Source of the DNA: Arthrobacter sp. Leaf337
GTDB lineage: Bacteria; Actinomycetota; Actinomycetes; Actinomycetales; Micrococcaceae
NCBI RefSeq assembly: GCF_001423745.1
Contig: NZ_LMPC01000007.1
Span: 50,785 to 114,784 of the forward strand
DNA: 64,000 nt
Direction: 5' to 3'
In this document: piece by piece, positions 33,139-41,632 of the stretch
Layout: each line of letters starts with the position of its first letter
Position numbering within the stretch: position 1 is the first letter of the stretch
Program-made: the position numbers and the translations under genes
Notes under the pieces: model-generated
The model's input: only the letters and a program-made list of their open reading frames with translations
Told to the model about the DNA's origin: nothing
Database searches by the model: none

Positions 33139-33606
33139 ATGACAGTTCACGAGGCCGGCCAGGATGCATGGGCAGCTGCCCTGCGCGCCCACGGCCGCCG
33201 GGTGACCAAACAGCGGCTGGCGGTCCTCACCGCCGTCGAACACCACCCTCACTCGCCGGCTGAAAGCATCCTTGCCGCCGCGCGTGAGGAGCTGCCCGAG
33301 ATGACCGCACAATCCGTATATGTGGTCCTTGGAGACCTCACGGACCTGCATATGCTGCGCCGGTTCGAACCACCCCATTCCCCTGCGCTGTACGAGACGC
33401 GGGTGGGCGACAACCACCACCACGCCATCTGCATCAGTTGCGGGCGGGTGGAGGACGTGGACTGCGCCGTGGGCCATGCGCCCTGCCTCACGCCGCACTG
33501 GGACGAAAACTCCGAGCCGATGACCATCCAGATCGCTGACGTTATGTACCAGGGCATCTGCCAGGACTGCCAGCGCACCCAAAAGCTACCCGCCGAACGA
33601 AACTAA
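33139..33606 (+). CDS. Fur-family peroxide/metal regulator (PerR/FurA/CatR-like)
   Basis: 155 residues. The winged helix has [24 protein letters not shown] and the recognition helix [19 protein letters not shown]. The dimerisation domain has the metal-site His cluster ([11 protein letters not shown]) and two structural-zinc Cys pairs, CISC and CQDC. Next to a catalase gene under a PerR-like box, it should repress fur and katA and release on peroxide oxidation. Start at ATG 33139; a TTG four codons earlier is possible. katA follows 26 bases later, so an operon. Confidence 0.9.
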   Translation: MTVHEAGQDAWAAALRAHGRRVTKQRLAVLTAVEHHPHSPAESILAAAREELPEMTAQSVYVVLGDLTDLHMLRRFEPPHSPALYETRVGDNHHHAICISCGRVEDVDCAVGHAPCLTPHWDENSEPMTIQIADVMYQGICQDCQRTQKLPAERN

Positions 33607-33632
33607 GCAAGAAAACCAACCAAAGGAGAAAG

Positions 33633-35132
33633 ATGACCTTGAACATCTCTGCGCCCGCTGTGTCCACCACACAGTCCGGTGCTCCCGTCACTTCCGATGC
33701 ACACTCGAAGGCTGTCGGCGCTGACGGCGCCATCATCCTGACCGACCACTACCTGATCGAGAAGCTCGCACAGTTCAACCGCGAGCGCGTCCCGGAGCGT
33801 GTAGTGCACGCCAAGGGCGGCGGAGCGTTCGGTAAGTTCACCACGTCGGAGGACGTCTCCAAGTACACCAAGGCCGCGTTCCTGCAGCCGGGCGTCGAGA
33901 CCGAAATGCTGATCCGTTTCTCCTCGGTCGCCGGCGAGAACGGCTCCCCCGACACCTGGCGCGATCCCCGCGGCTTCGCCGTCAAGTTCTACACCTCCGA
34001 GGGCAACTACGACCTCGTGGGCAACAACACCCCGGTATTCTTCATCCGCGACGGCATCAAGTTCCCGGACTTCATCCACTCGCAGAAGCGCCTCCCGGGC
34101 ACCCACCTGCGCGATGCCGACATGCAGTGGGACTTCTGGACCCTGTCCCCGGAGTCCGCACACCAGGTCACGTGGCTCATGGGCGACCGCGGCCTGCCGG
34201 CTTCCTGGCGCGAAATGCAGGGCTACGGCTCGCACACCTACCAGTGGATCAACGCCGAGGGTGAGCGCTTCTGGGTCAAGTACCACTTCAAGTCCAACCA
34301 GGGCGTCAAGACCATCACCGGCGACCGCGCCGAAGAGCTGGCCGGTTCGGATGCGGACTTCTACATCCGCGACCTCCAGGAGAACATTGCCGCCGGCAAC
34401 TTCCCCTCCTGGGACCTGCACGTCCAGGTCATGCCTTACGAGGACGCCAAGACCTACCGCTTCAACCCGTTCGACCTCACCAAGGTGTGGCCGCACTCGG
34501 ATTACCCGCTGATCAAGGTGGGCACCATGGAGCTGAACCGGAACCCGGAGAACTACTTCGCGCAGATCGAGCAGGCCACCTTCGCGCCGTCGAACTTCGT
34601 GCCGGGTATCGCCGCTTCGCCGGACAAGATGCTGCAGGCCCGCATCTTCTCCTACGCTGACGCGCACCGCTACCGCGTGGGCACCAACCACGCCCAGATC
34701 CCGGTGAACCAGCCTAAGAACCAGGTCAACAACTACAGCCAAGACGGCGCCGGGCGTTACCACTTCAATGCCCCCTCCGTTCCGGTTTACGCCCCGAACT
34801 CGGTTGGCGGCCCCGCTGCCGTTGAGCCCGCAGTTGCAGGCGGCGGCTGGGAGAACGACGGCGAGCTGACGCTCTCCGCACACTCCCTGCACGCCGAGGA
34901 CGGCGACTTCGGCCAGGCCGGCACGCTGTACCGCGAAGTGTTCGACGACGGCGCCAAGGCCCGTCTGCTGGACACCATCACCGGTGCGGTGGGCGGCGTC
35001 AAGACGCCCGAGATCAAGGAACGCGCCATCCAGTACTGGACCAACGTTGACGCCGACCTCGGCGCCAAGCTGCGCGCCAACCTGGGCGCCGGCCAGACCG
35101 AATCCGACGCCGAGGCAGCCAACAAGCTGTAG
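33633..35132 (+). CDS. katA: Catalase (monofunctional haem catalase, small subunit clade)
   Basis: 499 residues. The catalytic His is in [12 protein letters not shown], the distal Asn in [12 protein letters not shown], and the proximal haem-ligand Tyr in [14 protein letters not shown]. The length and absence of a flavodoxin-like C-terminal extension place it among the small-subunit (clade 3) catalases that bind NADPH. It converts hydrogen peroxide to water and oxygen. AAGGAGAAAG just before the ATG is a strong ribosome site, suited to very high expression. Co-transcribed with the upstream Fur regulator. Confidence 0.96.
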   Translation: MTLNISAPAVSTTQSGAPVTSDAHSKAVGADGAIILTDHYLIEKLAQFNRERVPERVVHAKGGGAFGKFTTSEDVSKYTKAAFLQPGVETEMLIRFSSVAGENGSPDTWRDPRGFAVKFYTSEGNYDLVGNNTPVFFIRDGIKFPDFIHSQKRLPGTHLRDADMQWDFWTLSPESAHQVTWLMGDRGLPASWREMQGYGSHTYQWINAEGERFWVKYHFKSNQGVKTITGDRAEELAGSDADFYIRDLQENIAAGNFPSWDLHVQVMPYEDAKTYRFNPFDLTKVWPHSDYPLIKVGTMELNRNPENYFAQIEQATFAPSNFVPGIAASPDKMLQARIFSYADAHRYRVGTNHAQIPVNQPKNQVNNYSQDGAGRYHFNAPSVPVYAPNSVGGPAAVEPAVAGGGWENDGELTLSAHSLHAEDGDFGQAGTLYREVFDDGAKARLLDTITGAVGGVKTPEIKERAIQYWTNVDADLGAKLRANLGAGQTESDAEAANKL

Positions 35133-35181
35133 CCTCGTTGTTCTGCGGCGCCCCCGGCGCCGCTGACTGCGATTCACAAGG

Positions 35182-35214
35182 ACACCCCGCTGCGGAGCAT
35201 CCGCGGCGGGGTGT
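35182..35214 (+). terminator. Rho-independent terminator of fur-katA
   Basis: 15-base stem ACACCCCGCTGCGGA/TCCGCGGCGGGGTGT (one mismatch) with loop GCA, followed by TCTGCG and a T-rich stretch. Lies 50 bases after the catalase stop. Confidence 0.75.
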
Positions 35215-35341
35215 TCTGCGTTTGCCGTTTGCGGCTCTTCCCCGCCGTTTGGCTCTTACCCACTGTTTTCCCGCATGCCGTTTTCCACATACGGGCCCCC
35301 GGCCACTGGCCCGGCCGGCGACGCCGCCCTAGGCTCCCTAC

Positions 35342-35977
35342 ATGAACACATTCGCCGGTATCCCCGCCGCTGCCTTCGGCTTTTATGCCGAACTTGAGCA
35401 GAACAACAACCGGGAGTGGTGGCTGGAGCACAAGCCCGGCTACGAAACGCTCGTCCGGGAACCGCTGACTGCCCTGCTGGCCGAACTGGAGCCGAGGTTC
35501 GGGCCCGCGAAGATCTTCCGCCCCAACCGGGATGTCCGGTTCTCGCCGGACAAGTCCCCGTACAAGACGGCCCAGGGGGCCCTCGCGTCCTTCCAGGAAG
35601 GCGTGGGCTACTACGTGCAGATCAGCGCCGACGGCCTCCTGGTGGGCGGCGGCTGCCATTCGAGCTCACCGGCCCAGCTTGCCCGCTTCCGGAATTCGGT
35701 GGACGCGACCGGAACGGGCGAATCCTTGGAGCAGATCGTCCGTAGGGTCGCCGAGGCCGGCTTTACTGTCGAAGGGGAACGGCTCAAGACCGTGCCGCGG
35801 GGCTTCCCGCGTGAACATCCCCGGGCGGAGCTCCTCAAATACAAGTCGCTCTCCGCCGGCCGGGTGCTGGGTGAACCGGACTGGCTGTCCACGCCTGCAG
35901 CCGCTGAGGAAATTGGCCGGCTCTGGGACGAACTGCGGCCCCTCGTTGAATGGATGGGCCGCCACGCAGCACCCTAG
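35342..35977 (+). CDS. DUF2461 (TIGR02453) family protein
   Basis: 211 residues. The family start FYAELEQNNNREWWLEHKPGYE and the block FRPNRDVRFSPDKSPYKTAQGA are unmistakable; YYVQISADGLLVGGGCH and VPRGFPREHPRAELLKYKSL follow. The biochemical role of DUF2461 is unknown. It is likely cytoplasmic (no signal or membrane segment). Convergent with the TetR gene, ending 16 bases from it. Confidence 0.88.
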   Translation: MNTFAGIPAAAFGFYAELEQNNNREWWLEHKPGYETLVREPLTALLAELEPRFGPAKIFRPNRDVRFSPDKSPYKTAQGALASFQEGVGYYVQISADGLLVGGGCHSSSPAQLARFRNSVDATGTGESLEQIVRRVAEAGFTVEGERLKTVPRGFPREHPRAELLKYKSLSAGRVLGEPDWLSTPAAAEEIGRLWDELRPLVEWMGRHAAP

Positions 35978-35992
35978 GCCCGCGCTTAAAGC

Positions 35993-36598
35993 TCAGAAGT
36001 GCTGGCCGTCGGTGGCCAGGCGGTGCTCAAGGTTCGAGAAGAAGACGGCCACCATCAGTTCGAAGGCCTTTGTTGCTTCCTCGGGCTGGTTCATCACCAC
36101 AAAGTCGAACTGCAGGCCGTAGAAGGTGGACGTGAAGAGTCGGGCGTCAGTGTCCGCGTACTCGGGGCGGATGCCCTGCACCACCAGCCAGTCGCGCGCT
36201 TTGTCGTGAAGCATGCGGAAGTGGTCCTGCGCTGTTCCGCGGGGCGAGGCCGCCACGACGTCCTGCGCGGTGGCCTCAAATTCCAGCCTGGCCAGGTGGC
36301 GGTTCCGCTGGGCCATGGTCCACTGCCAGGATTCCATCAGGAAAGACCGCCAGGCGTCCCTGTCAATGTCGCGCACGTCCGTGGTGCGCATGCTGTCCAG
36401 CCGGGATTCGATGGAGCGGATGATCTCGTTGACCAGCTGTTCCCGGTTGCCGAAGTGGTAGACCAGAACGTAGGAGCTGATGCCCAGGCCCTCTGCGAGG
36501 CTCCGGAACGTGAGCTCGGCCAGGGTCTTGTCCATCAGGTAGTCCTGGATGGCGGACAGCAGCTCCGCCTTGCGCTCGGGTTTAACAGCTCTGGCCAT
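35993..36598 (-). CDS. TetR/AcrR-family transcriptional regulator
   Basis: 201 residues. The N-terminal helix-turn-helix is LAELTFRSLAEGLGISSYVLVYHFGNREQL (split here only for description; about residues 18-47), followed by an all-helical ligand domain of uncertain specificity. Its start codon lies inside a 19-3-19 palindrome (36588-36628), a likely autoregulatory site or an inverted duplication. The APC permease gene lies directly upstream on the same strand, ending 35 bases further up, but the palindrome separates them; regulation of the permease is possible. Confidence 0.87.
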   Translation of the reverse strand: MARAVKPERKAELLSAIQDYLMDKTLAELTFRSLAEGLGISSYVLVYHFGNREQLVNEIIRSIESRLDSMRTTDVRDIDRDAWRSFLMESWQWTMAQRNRHLARLEFEATAQDVVAASPRGTAQDHFRMLHDKARDWLVVQGIRPEYADTDARLFTSTFYGLQFDFVVMNQPEEATKAFELMVAVFFSNLEHRLATDGQHF

Positions 36599-36628
36599 GA
36601 CTCCATCTTATGGAGTCATGGCCAGAGC
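36588..36628. repeat. Perfect 19-3-19 palindrome across the tetR start codon
   Basis: Left arm 36588-36606 (GCTCTGGCCATGACTCCAT), spacer CTT, right arm 36610-36628, no mismatch. The left arm includes the first four codons of the TetR gene in reverse. Could be a TetR operator, an mRNA hairpin that hides the start, the terminator of the upstream permease, or a snap-back inverted duplication. Confidence 0.85.
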
Positions 36629-36662
36629 GAATTCCGCGGGAGTCCGCAGGACGGGCGTGAGA

Positions 36663-38231
36663 TCAGTTACGCGTGAGCGCGTCCTCGTCCTCCGGCGTTG
36701 CCTTCGGGGCGGCGTTCGGGGCGGCCTTCGGAGCGCCGTTGACGGCAGCCTTGGCTTCCGCGAACTTCTCATTCAGCCGGGAGTGCCGCTGGCCGTAGGA
36801 GAAGTAGATCGCCACGCCGATGACCAGCCAGATGGCGAAGAAGATCCACGTCTCGACTGCCAGGTTGGTCATCAGGTAGAGGCACAGGAGTGCGGACACT
36901 ACCGGGAGGACCTTGCCGAACGGCACGCGGAAAGCCGGCTTCAGGTCCGGGCGCTTCTTCCGCAGGACCAGGATGCCCAGGCTCACCATCACAAAGGCGG
37001 ACAGCGTGCCGATGTTGATCATTTCCTCGAGCAGGTCCACGTTGGTCAGGCCTGCCACGACGGCCACAGCCGCGCCGCAGATGATCTGGAGGCGGACCGG
37101 CGTCGCACGGATGGTGCTGGTCTTGGACAGCGAACGCGGCAGCAGGCCGTCGCGGCTCATGGCCAGGACCACGCGGGACAGGCCCATCAGCAGCACCATG
37201 ATCACCGTGGTGAGGCCCACGAGGGAGCCGAACGCGATGACCTTGGCGGCGTCGGTGTTGCCCACGGCTTCGAAGGCGGTGGTCAGTGTGGGGTTCTTGG
37301 CCTCGGCCAGCTGCGTGTAGGACACCATGCCGGTCAGGGCGAGCGACACCAGGATGTAGAGGACAGTGACGATCGCCAGGCCGCCGAAGATGCCGCGCGG
37401 CAGGGTCTTCTGCGGGTTCTTGACCTCTTCGGCCGAGGTTGCCACGACGTCGAATCCGATGAAGGCGAAGAAGACGAGCGCCGCGCCGGCGAAGATGCCC
37501 AGGGTGCCGTACTGTGCCGGAACTGCTCCGGTCAGGAACCCGAAGAAGGACTGCTTGAGCACGTCGGCGGTGCCCGAGGCGGCCGTGGGTTCGGAGGCCG
37601 GAACGAACGGCGAGTAGTTCTCGACCTTCACGTAGGTGAAGCCGACCACGATGACGAACAGCACGACGGCGATCTTGATCAGGGTGAAGATGTTGCCAAC
37701 GCGGGCGGACAGCTTTGTCCCCAGCACCAGCAGGACGGTGAAGACTGCCACGATCAGGAAGGCACCCCAGTAGAGGTCGATGCCGCCGAGCGAGATGGCG
37801 GGCGGAATGTCCACGCCCATGAGCGCGAAGACCTTGCTGAGGTAGATGCCCCAGTACTTGGCGATCACGGCCGCGGCGGTGAAGAGTTCCAGGATGAGGT
37901 TCCAGCCGATGAGCCAGGCCAGCAGCTCGCCCATGGTGGCGTACGTGAAGACGTAGGCGGAACCGGCCACCGGGATGGCCGTGGCAAACTCGGCGTAGCA
38001 CATGATGGCCAGCGCACAGGTGACCGCGGCAATGGCGAAGGAAACCGTCACGGCGGGGCCGGCGAAGTTCGCGGCGGCCTTGGCTCCGACGGAGAAGATC
38101 CCGGCACCAACTGCGACGGCGACGCCCATGATCATGAGGTCCCACGTGCTCAGGGAACGCTTCAGCTTGCGTCCGGGTTCATCGGCGTCGGCGATCGACT
38201 GCTCGATGGATTTCGTCCGGAAAAGGTTCAT
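36663..38231 (-). CDS. APC-family cationic amino acid transporter (CAT/YfnA-like)
   Basis: 522 residues, about 12 membrane helices. The APC signature GVAVAVGAGIFSVGAKAA is followed by CYAEFATAIPVAGSAYVFTYATMGEL, FFAFIGFDVVATSAEEVKNPQKTLPRGI and VLLMGLSRVVLAMSRDGLLP, typical of the cationic amino acid transporter branch. The N-terminal FRTKSIEQSIADADEPGRKLKRSL is also characteristic. The tail carries an Ala/Pro-rich repeat (KAAPNAAPKATPEDEDA). Start at ATG 38231 (a GTG four codons earlier is possible). Imports Arg/Lys-like or related amino acids (inference). Confidence 0.9.
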   Translation of the reverse strand: MNLFRTKSIEQSIADADEPGRKLKRSLSTWDLMIMGVAVAVGAGIFSVGAKAAANFAGPAVTVSFAIAAVTCALAIMCYAEFATAIPVAGSAYVFTYATMGELLAWLIGWNLILELFTAAAVIAKYWGIYLSKVFALMGVDIPPAISLGGIDLYWGAFLIVAVFTVLLVLGTKLSARVGNIFTLIKIAVVLFVIVVGFTYVKVENYSPFVPASEPTAASGTADVLKQSFFGFLTGAVPAQYGTLGIFAGAALVFFAFIGFDVVATSAEEVKNPQKTLPRGIFGGLAIVTVLYILVSLALTGMVSYTQLAEAKNPTLTTAFEAVGNTDAAKVIAFGSLVGLTTVIMVLLMGLSRVVLAMSRDGLLPRSLSKTSTIRATPVRLQIICGAAVAVVAGLTNVDLLEEMINIGTLSAFVMVSLGILVLRKKRPDLKPAFRVPFGKVLPVVSALLCLYLMTNLAVETWIFFAIWLVIGVAIYFSYGQRHSRLNEKFAEAKAAVNGAPKAAPNAAPKATPEDEDALTRN

Positions 38232-38332
38232 AGGAAAGTCCACAATCTCGATAGCTTGCTGGAAACAGACTTATCAAGAGTAGTGTCCATCCAGTGGACG
38301 GTCACATTTATCCCAGATAGTGAGACGCCAAA

Positions 38333-38392
38333 GAGCGCGAACGAACAGTTGGGGCCCCTCGGGAGAGGGGCCCCAACTGTTCGTTCGCGCTC
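38333..38392. repeat. Perfect 27-6-27 palindrome, family B copy 1
   Basis: Arms 38333-38359 and 38366-38392 begin GAGCGCGAACGAACAGTTGG, loop CGGGAG, no mismatch. Lies between the end of the DUF779 gene and the APC gene on the minus strand. The ends (GCGAAC...CAG) recur in the palindromes at 46864 and 56958. Confidence 0.9.
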
Positions 38393-38419
38393 CGTTTGGG
38401 CGCTGTTTGGGAGGGCAGC

Positions 38420-38827
38420 TCAGGACGGCCAGTCCATCAGCTTTGACCGGATCAGGAACCGCTTCCCTTCCGGCGCCTCAACCGAGAACCCGCTCCCCCG
38501 GCCCTGCACCACGTCCACGGTCAGGTGGGTGTGGCTCCAGTAGTTGAACTGCTCCTTGGACATCCAGAACTCAAGGGGCTGCGGCTCCACGCCGTCGGCG
38601 ATGTCGAACAGCCCCAGGAGGACGTCCGCGCCGGCGGTGATGAACTCCCCGGCCGGATAACACATGGGCGAGGATCCGTCACAGCAACCGCCGGACTGGT
38701 GGAACATCAGAGGCCCGTGTTGGATCCAGAGTTTCCTGAGCAGCTCCACCGCTTCGGCGGTGAGCGCCACCCGGGAGATGTCCTCCCCGGGTAGCGTCAC
38801 TGCGGCATGAAGCCTCGCCTCCGACAT
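38420..38827 (-). CDS. DUF779 domain-containing protein, aldehyde-dehydrogenase associated
   Basis: 135 residues. The Cys-rich DUF779 signature MFHQSGGCCDGSSPMCYP is at about residues 41-58, followed by FWMSKEQFNYWSHTHLTVDVVQGRGSGFSVEAPEGKRFLIRS. The family regularly accompanies acetaldehyde/aldehyde dehydrogenases; its function is unknown but a metal- or redox-sensitive partner is suggested by the clustered Cys/His. Its ATG shares its A with the ADH stop codon (TGATG), so it is translationally coupled to the alcohol dehydrogenase. Confidence 0.88.
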   Translation of the reverse strand: MSEARLHAAVTLPGEDISRVALTAEAVELLRKLWIQHGPLMFHQSGGCCDGSSPMCYPAGEFITAGADVLLGLFDIADGVEPQPLEFWMSKEQFNYWSHTHLTVDVVQGRGSGFSVEAPEGKRFLIRSKLMDWPS

Positions 38828-39849
38828 CAGTACTTGATGACGACGCGGCCGTCGATCTTGGCGTGCTTCATCTCGTCAAGAACGGCGTTGACTTCGGAAA
38901 GCTCCCGGGTGGACACGGTGGGGTGGATCTTGCCCTCTGCGTAGAACTCGAGTGCTTCCTCGAGGTCCTGCCGGGTACCCACGATGGAGCCCCGGACCGT
39001 CAGGCCCTTGAGCACGATCTCAAAGATCGGCGCAGGGAAGTCGCCCGGCGGCAGCCCGTTGAACACGATGGTTCCGCCACGGCGCGCCATCCCGATCGCC
39101 TGCCCGAATGCTGACGGGTGCACAGCAGTGACCAGGACTCCATGGCAACCTCCGGTTTCACGTTGGATGACTTCGGCGGGATCGTCGTGCAGCGCGTTCA
39201 CGGTGAGTTCCGCGCCGTGCTTCTTGGCCAGGGCCAGTTTGTCGTCCGCAATGTCCACGGCGGCGACCCGCAAACCCATCGCCACGGCGTACTGGACGGC
39301 GATGTGCCCGAGCCCGCCGATGCCGGAAATGGTGACCCACTGACCCGGCCTGGCCTCGGTCATTTTCAGCCCCTTATAGACGGTGACGCCAGCGCAGAGC
39401 ACCGGTGCCACCTCCACGGGGTCCGAACCCGCGGGAATCCTGGCGGCAAAGCGGCTGTCCACCAGCATGTACTGCCCGAACGAGCCGTCAACGCTGTAAC
39501 CGGCGTTCTTCTGCGCTTCACACAACGTCTCCCAGCCGGTGCGGCAGTACTGGCAGTCACCGCAGGCGGACCAGAGCCAGGCGTTGCCCACGAGGTCTCC
39601 GACAGCCAAATCAGTGACGCCTTCACCCAAGGCAACAACTTCGCCTACGCCTTCGTGGCCGGGGATGAACGGCGGTGAGGGCTTGACCGGCCAGTCGCCC
39701 TCGGCTGCGTGAAGGTCCGTGTGGCAGACACCCGTGGTGATGACCTTGACCAGCGCCTCACCGCGCCCCGGGGTGGGAATGGGGAGGGTCTGGATCTGAA
39801 GATCCTTGCCGAATTCAGTTACTACGGCTGCTTGCATTGTCGTCGTCAT
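38827..39849 (-). CDS. adhP: Zinc-dependent alcohol dehydrogenase
   Basis: 340 residues. Catalytic zinc site: Cys in TTGVCHTDLHAAEGD, GHEGVGEV and the later Cys (VLCAGVTVYKGLK). Structural zinc Cys cluster: WLWSACGDCQYCRTGWETLC. NAD-binding Rossmann motif: GIGGLGHIAVQYA. The pattern matches AdhP/AdhA-type ethanol-active dehydrogenases. It interconverts alcohol and aldehyde with NAD, feeding the aldehyde dehydrogenase encoded upstream on the same strand. AAGGA lies nine bases before the ATG. Overlaps the DUF779 start by one base. Confidence 0.92.
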   Translation of the reverse strand: MTTTMQAAVVTEFGKDLQIQTLPIPTPGRGEALVKVITTGVCHTDLHAAEGDWPVKPSPPFIPGHEGVGEVVALGEGVTDLAVGDLVGNAWLWSACGDCQYCRTGWETLCEAQKNAGYSVDGSFGQYMLVDSRFAARIPAGSDPVEVAPVLCAGVTVYKGLKMTEARPGQWVTISGIGGLGHIAVQYAVAMGLRVAAVDIADDKLALAKKHGAELTVNALHDDPAEVIQRETGGCHGVLVTAVHPSAFGQAIGMARRGGTIVFNGLPPGDFPAPIFEIVLKGLTVRGSIVGTRQDLEEALEFYAEGKIHPTVSTRELSEVNAVLDEMKHAKIDGRVVIKY

Positions 39850-39936
39850 TGGCGAAATCCTTGCGTCGTTAAAGCATTGCTTTTGAGGGGGCGGTAAAGG
39901 GTCGTGCTGCCTTCCTGAGGGGTGGCCAGGTGGTGC

Positions 39937-39971
39937 GGGCGGGGACGGATGCGTACAATCCGTCCCCGCCC
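39937..39971 (-). terminator. Hairpin between ALDH and ADH genes
   Basis: Perfect 14-base stem GGGCGGGGACGGAT/ATCCGTCCCCGCCC with loop GCGTACA, 15 bases after the ALDH stop. There is no good T run on the minus strand, so it may be a partial terminator or an mRNA-stabilising hairpin tuning ADH relative to ALDH. Confidence 0.65.
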
Positions 39972-39985
39972 GGGCTCAGAGCGGC

Positions 39986-41509
39986 CTAGAAGAAGCCGAG
40001 CTTGTTTTCGTTGTAGCTGACCAGGAGGTTCTTGGTCTGCTGGTAGTGGTCCAGCATCATGGAGTGGTTTTCACGTCCGATGCCGGAGGACTTGTATCCG
40101 CCGAACGCGGCGCCGGCCGGGTAGGCGTGGTAGTTGTTGACCCAGACACGGCCCGCCTGGATTTCGCGGCCGGCTCGGTACGCAACGTTGCCGTTGCGGG
40201 ACCAGACACCGGCGCCCAGGCCGTAGAGCGTGTCGTTGGCAATGTCCATGGCGTCGCTGTAGTCGCTGAAGCGGGTCACGGAGACCACCGGGCCGAAGAT
40301 CTCCTCCTGGAAAATCCGCATCTTGTTGTTGCCTTCGAAGACGGTCGGCTGGACGTAATAGCCGCCGGCCAGATCGCCTTCCAGCTGGGCGCGGGCGCCA
40401 CCGGTGAGCACCTTGGCACCTTCCTGCTTGCCGATGTCGATGTAGGAGAGGATCTTTTCCAGCTGGTCGTTGGAGGCCTGTGCGCCCACCTGGGTTTCGG
40501 TGTCCAGCGGATTGCCTTGAATCATCTTCTCCACACGGGCCACGGCGTCGGCCATGAAGGAGTCGTAGATGTCTTCTTGGACCAGGGCGCGGGAGGGGCA
40601 GGTGCAGACTTCGCCCTGGTTGAAGGCGAACAGCGCGAAGCCTTCCTGTGCCTTGTCATAGAACGCGTCGTCGGACTCGGCAACGTCGTTGAAGAAGATG
40701 TTCGGGCTCTTGCCGCCGAGCTCCAGGGTGACCGGGATCAGGTTCTGGCTGGCGTACTGGCTGATCAGCCGGCCAGTGGACGTCTCGCCGGTGAAGGCGA
40801 TCTTGCGGATCCGGGGGCTGGAGGCGAGGGGCTTGCCGGCCTCGACGCCGAAGCCGTTGACCACGTTGAGCACGCCGGCAGGCAGCAGATCGCCGATGAG
40901 TTCCATCAGGACCAGGATCGAGGAGGGCGTCTGCTCTGCGGGCTTAAGGACCACGGCGTTGCCGGCGGCCAGTGCCGGGGCGAGCTTCCAGACGGCCATG
41001 AGGATGGGGAAGTTCCACGGGATGATCTGGCCTACGACGCCGAGGGGCTCGTGGTAGTGGTAGGCGGTGGTGTCGTCGTCGAGCTGTGACAGACGGCCTT
41101 CCTGGGCCCGGACTGCGGAGGCGAAGTAGCGGAAGTGGTCGGCGGCCAGCGGAATGTCCGCGTTGAGGGTTTCGCGGATCGGCTTGCCGTTGTCCCAGGA
41201 CTCGGCGACGGCGAGCATCTCGAGGTTCTCGTCGATGCGGTCCGCGATCTTGTTCAGGATGGCTGCGCGCTCGGCGACGGAGGTCTTGCCCCAGGAGGGC
41301 GCGATCTTGTGTGCGGCGTCCAGTGCCAGTTCGATGTCCTCGGCCGTGCCGCGGGCCACCTCGCAGAATGCCTTGCCGGTGACCGGGGTGATGTTCTCGA
41401 AGTACTGACCCTTGACGGGGGCAACCCACTCGCCGCCGATCCAGTTCTCATAGCGGTCCTTGAACGTGACCTTCGAACCTTCGGTACCGGGCTGTGCGTA
41501 GACAGTCAT
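39986..41509 (-). CDS. Aldehyde dehydrogenase (AldB/ExaC-like acetaldehyde dehydrogenase)
   Basis: 507 residues. The NAD(P)-aldehyde dehydrogenase fold has [43 protein letters not shown], the catalytic Glu in [14 protein letters not shown] and the catalytic Cys in [15 protein letters not shown]. The CTCPSR context is characteristic of the AldB/ExaC class that oxidises acetaldehyde or other short aldehydes. The C-terminus [14 protein letters not shown] is conserved. AAAGGAG precedes the ATG. First gene of an ALDH-ADH-DUF779 unit, with its promoter below the GAF regulator gene. Confidence 0.93.
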   Translation of the reverse strand: MTVYAQPGTEGSKVTFKDRYENWIGGEWVAPVKGQYFENITPVTGKAFCEVARGTAEDIELALDAAHKIAPSWGKTSVAERAAILNKIADRIDENLEMLAVAESWDNGKPIRETLNADIPLAADHFRYFASAVRAQEGRLSQLDDDTTAYHYHEPLGVVGQIIPWNFPILMAVWKLAPALAAGNAVVLKPAEQTPSSILVLMELIGDLLPAGVLNVVNGFGVEAGKPLASSPRIRKIAFTGETSTGRLISQYASQNLIPVTLELGGKSPNIFFNDVAESDDAFYDKAQEGFALFAFNQGEVCTCPSRALVQEDIYDSFMADAVARVEKMIQGNPLDTETQVGAQASNDQLEKILSYIDIGKQEGAKVLTGGARAQLEGDLAGGYYVQPTVFEGNNKMRIFQEEIFGPVVSVTRFSDYSDAMDIANDTLYGLGAGVWSRNGNVAYRAGREIQAGRVWVNNYHAYPAGAAFGGYKSSGIGRENHSMMLDHYQQTKNLLVSYNENKLGFF

Positions 41510-41585
41510 TGCTAGCTCCTTTGCTGTGCAAGATGATTAGCGGCCAGTACTGCGGCCGCCGTTGCATTCAGCGTAGGAGCGGGGA

Positions 41586-41606
41586 GGTTGCAGTCAGGTT
41601 GCAACC
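41586..41606. promoter_or_regulatory. Candidate operator for the GAF regulator upstream of aldehyde dehydrogenase
   Basis: Inverted repeat GGTTGCA-GTCAGGT-TGCAACC (7-7-7, exact), 77 to 97 bases before the ALDH ATG and just after the regulator stop. It is the only clear palindrome in this 123-base gap. Confidence 0.45.
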
Positions 41607-41632
41607 CAAGTGACGCGGCTCACGTTGGGAGG

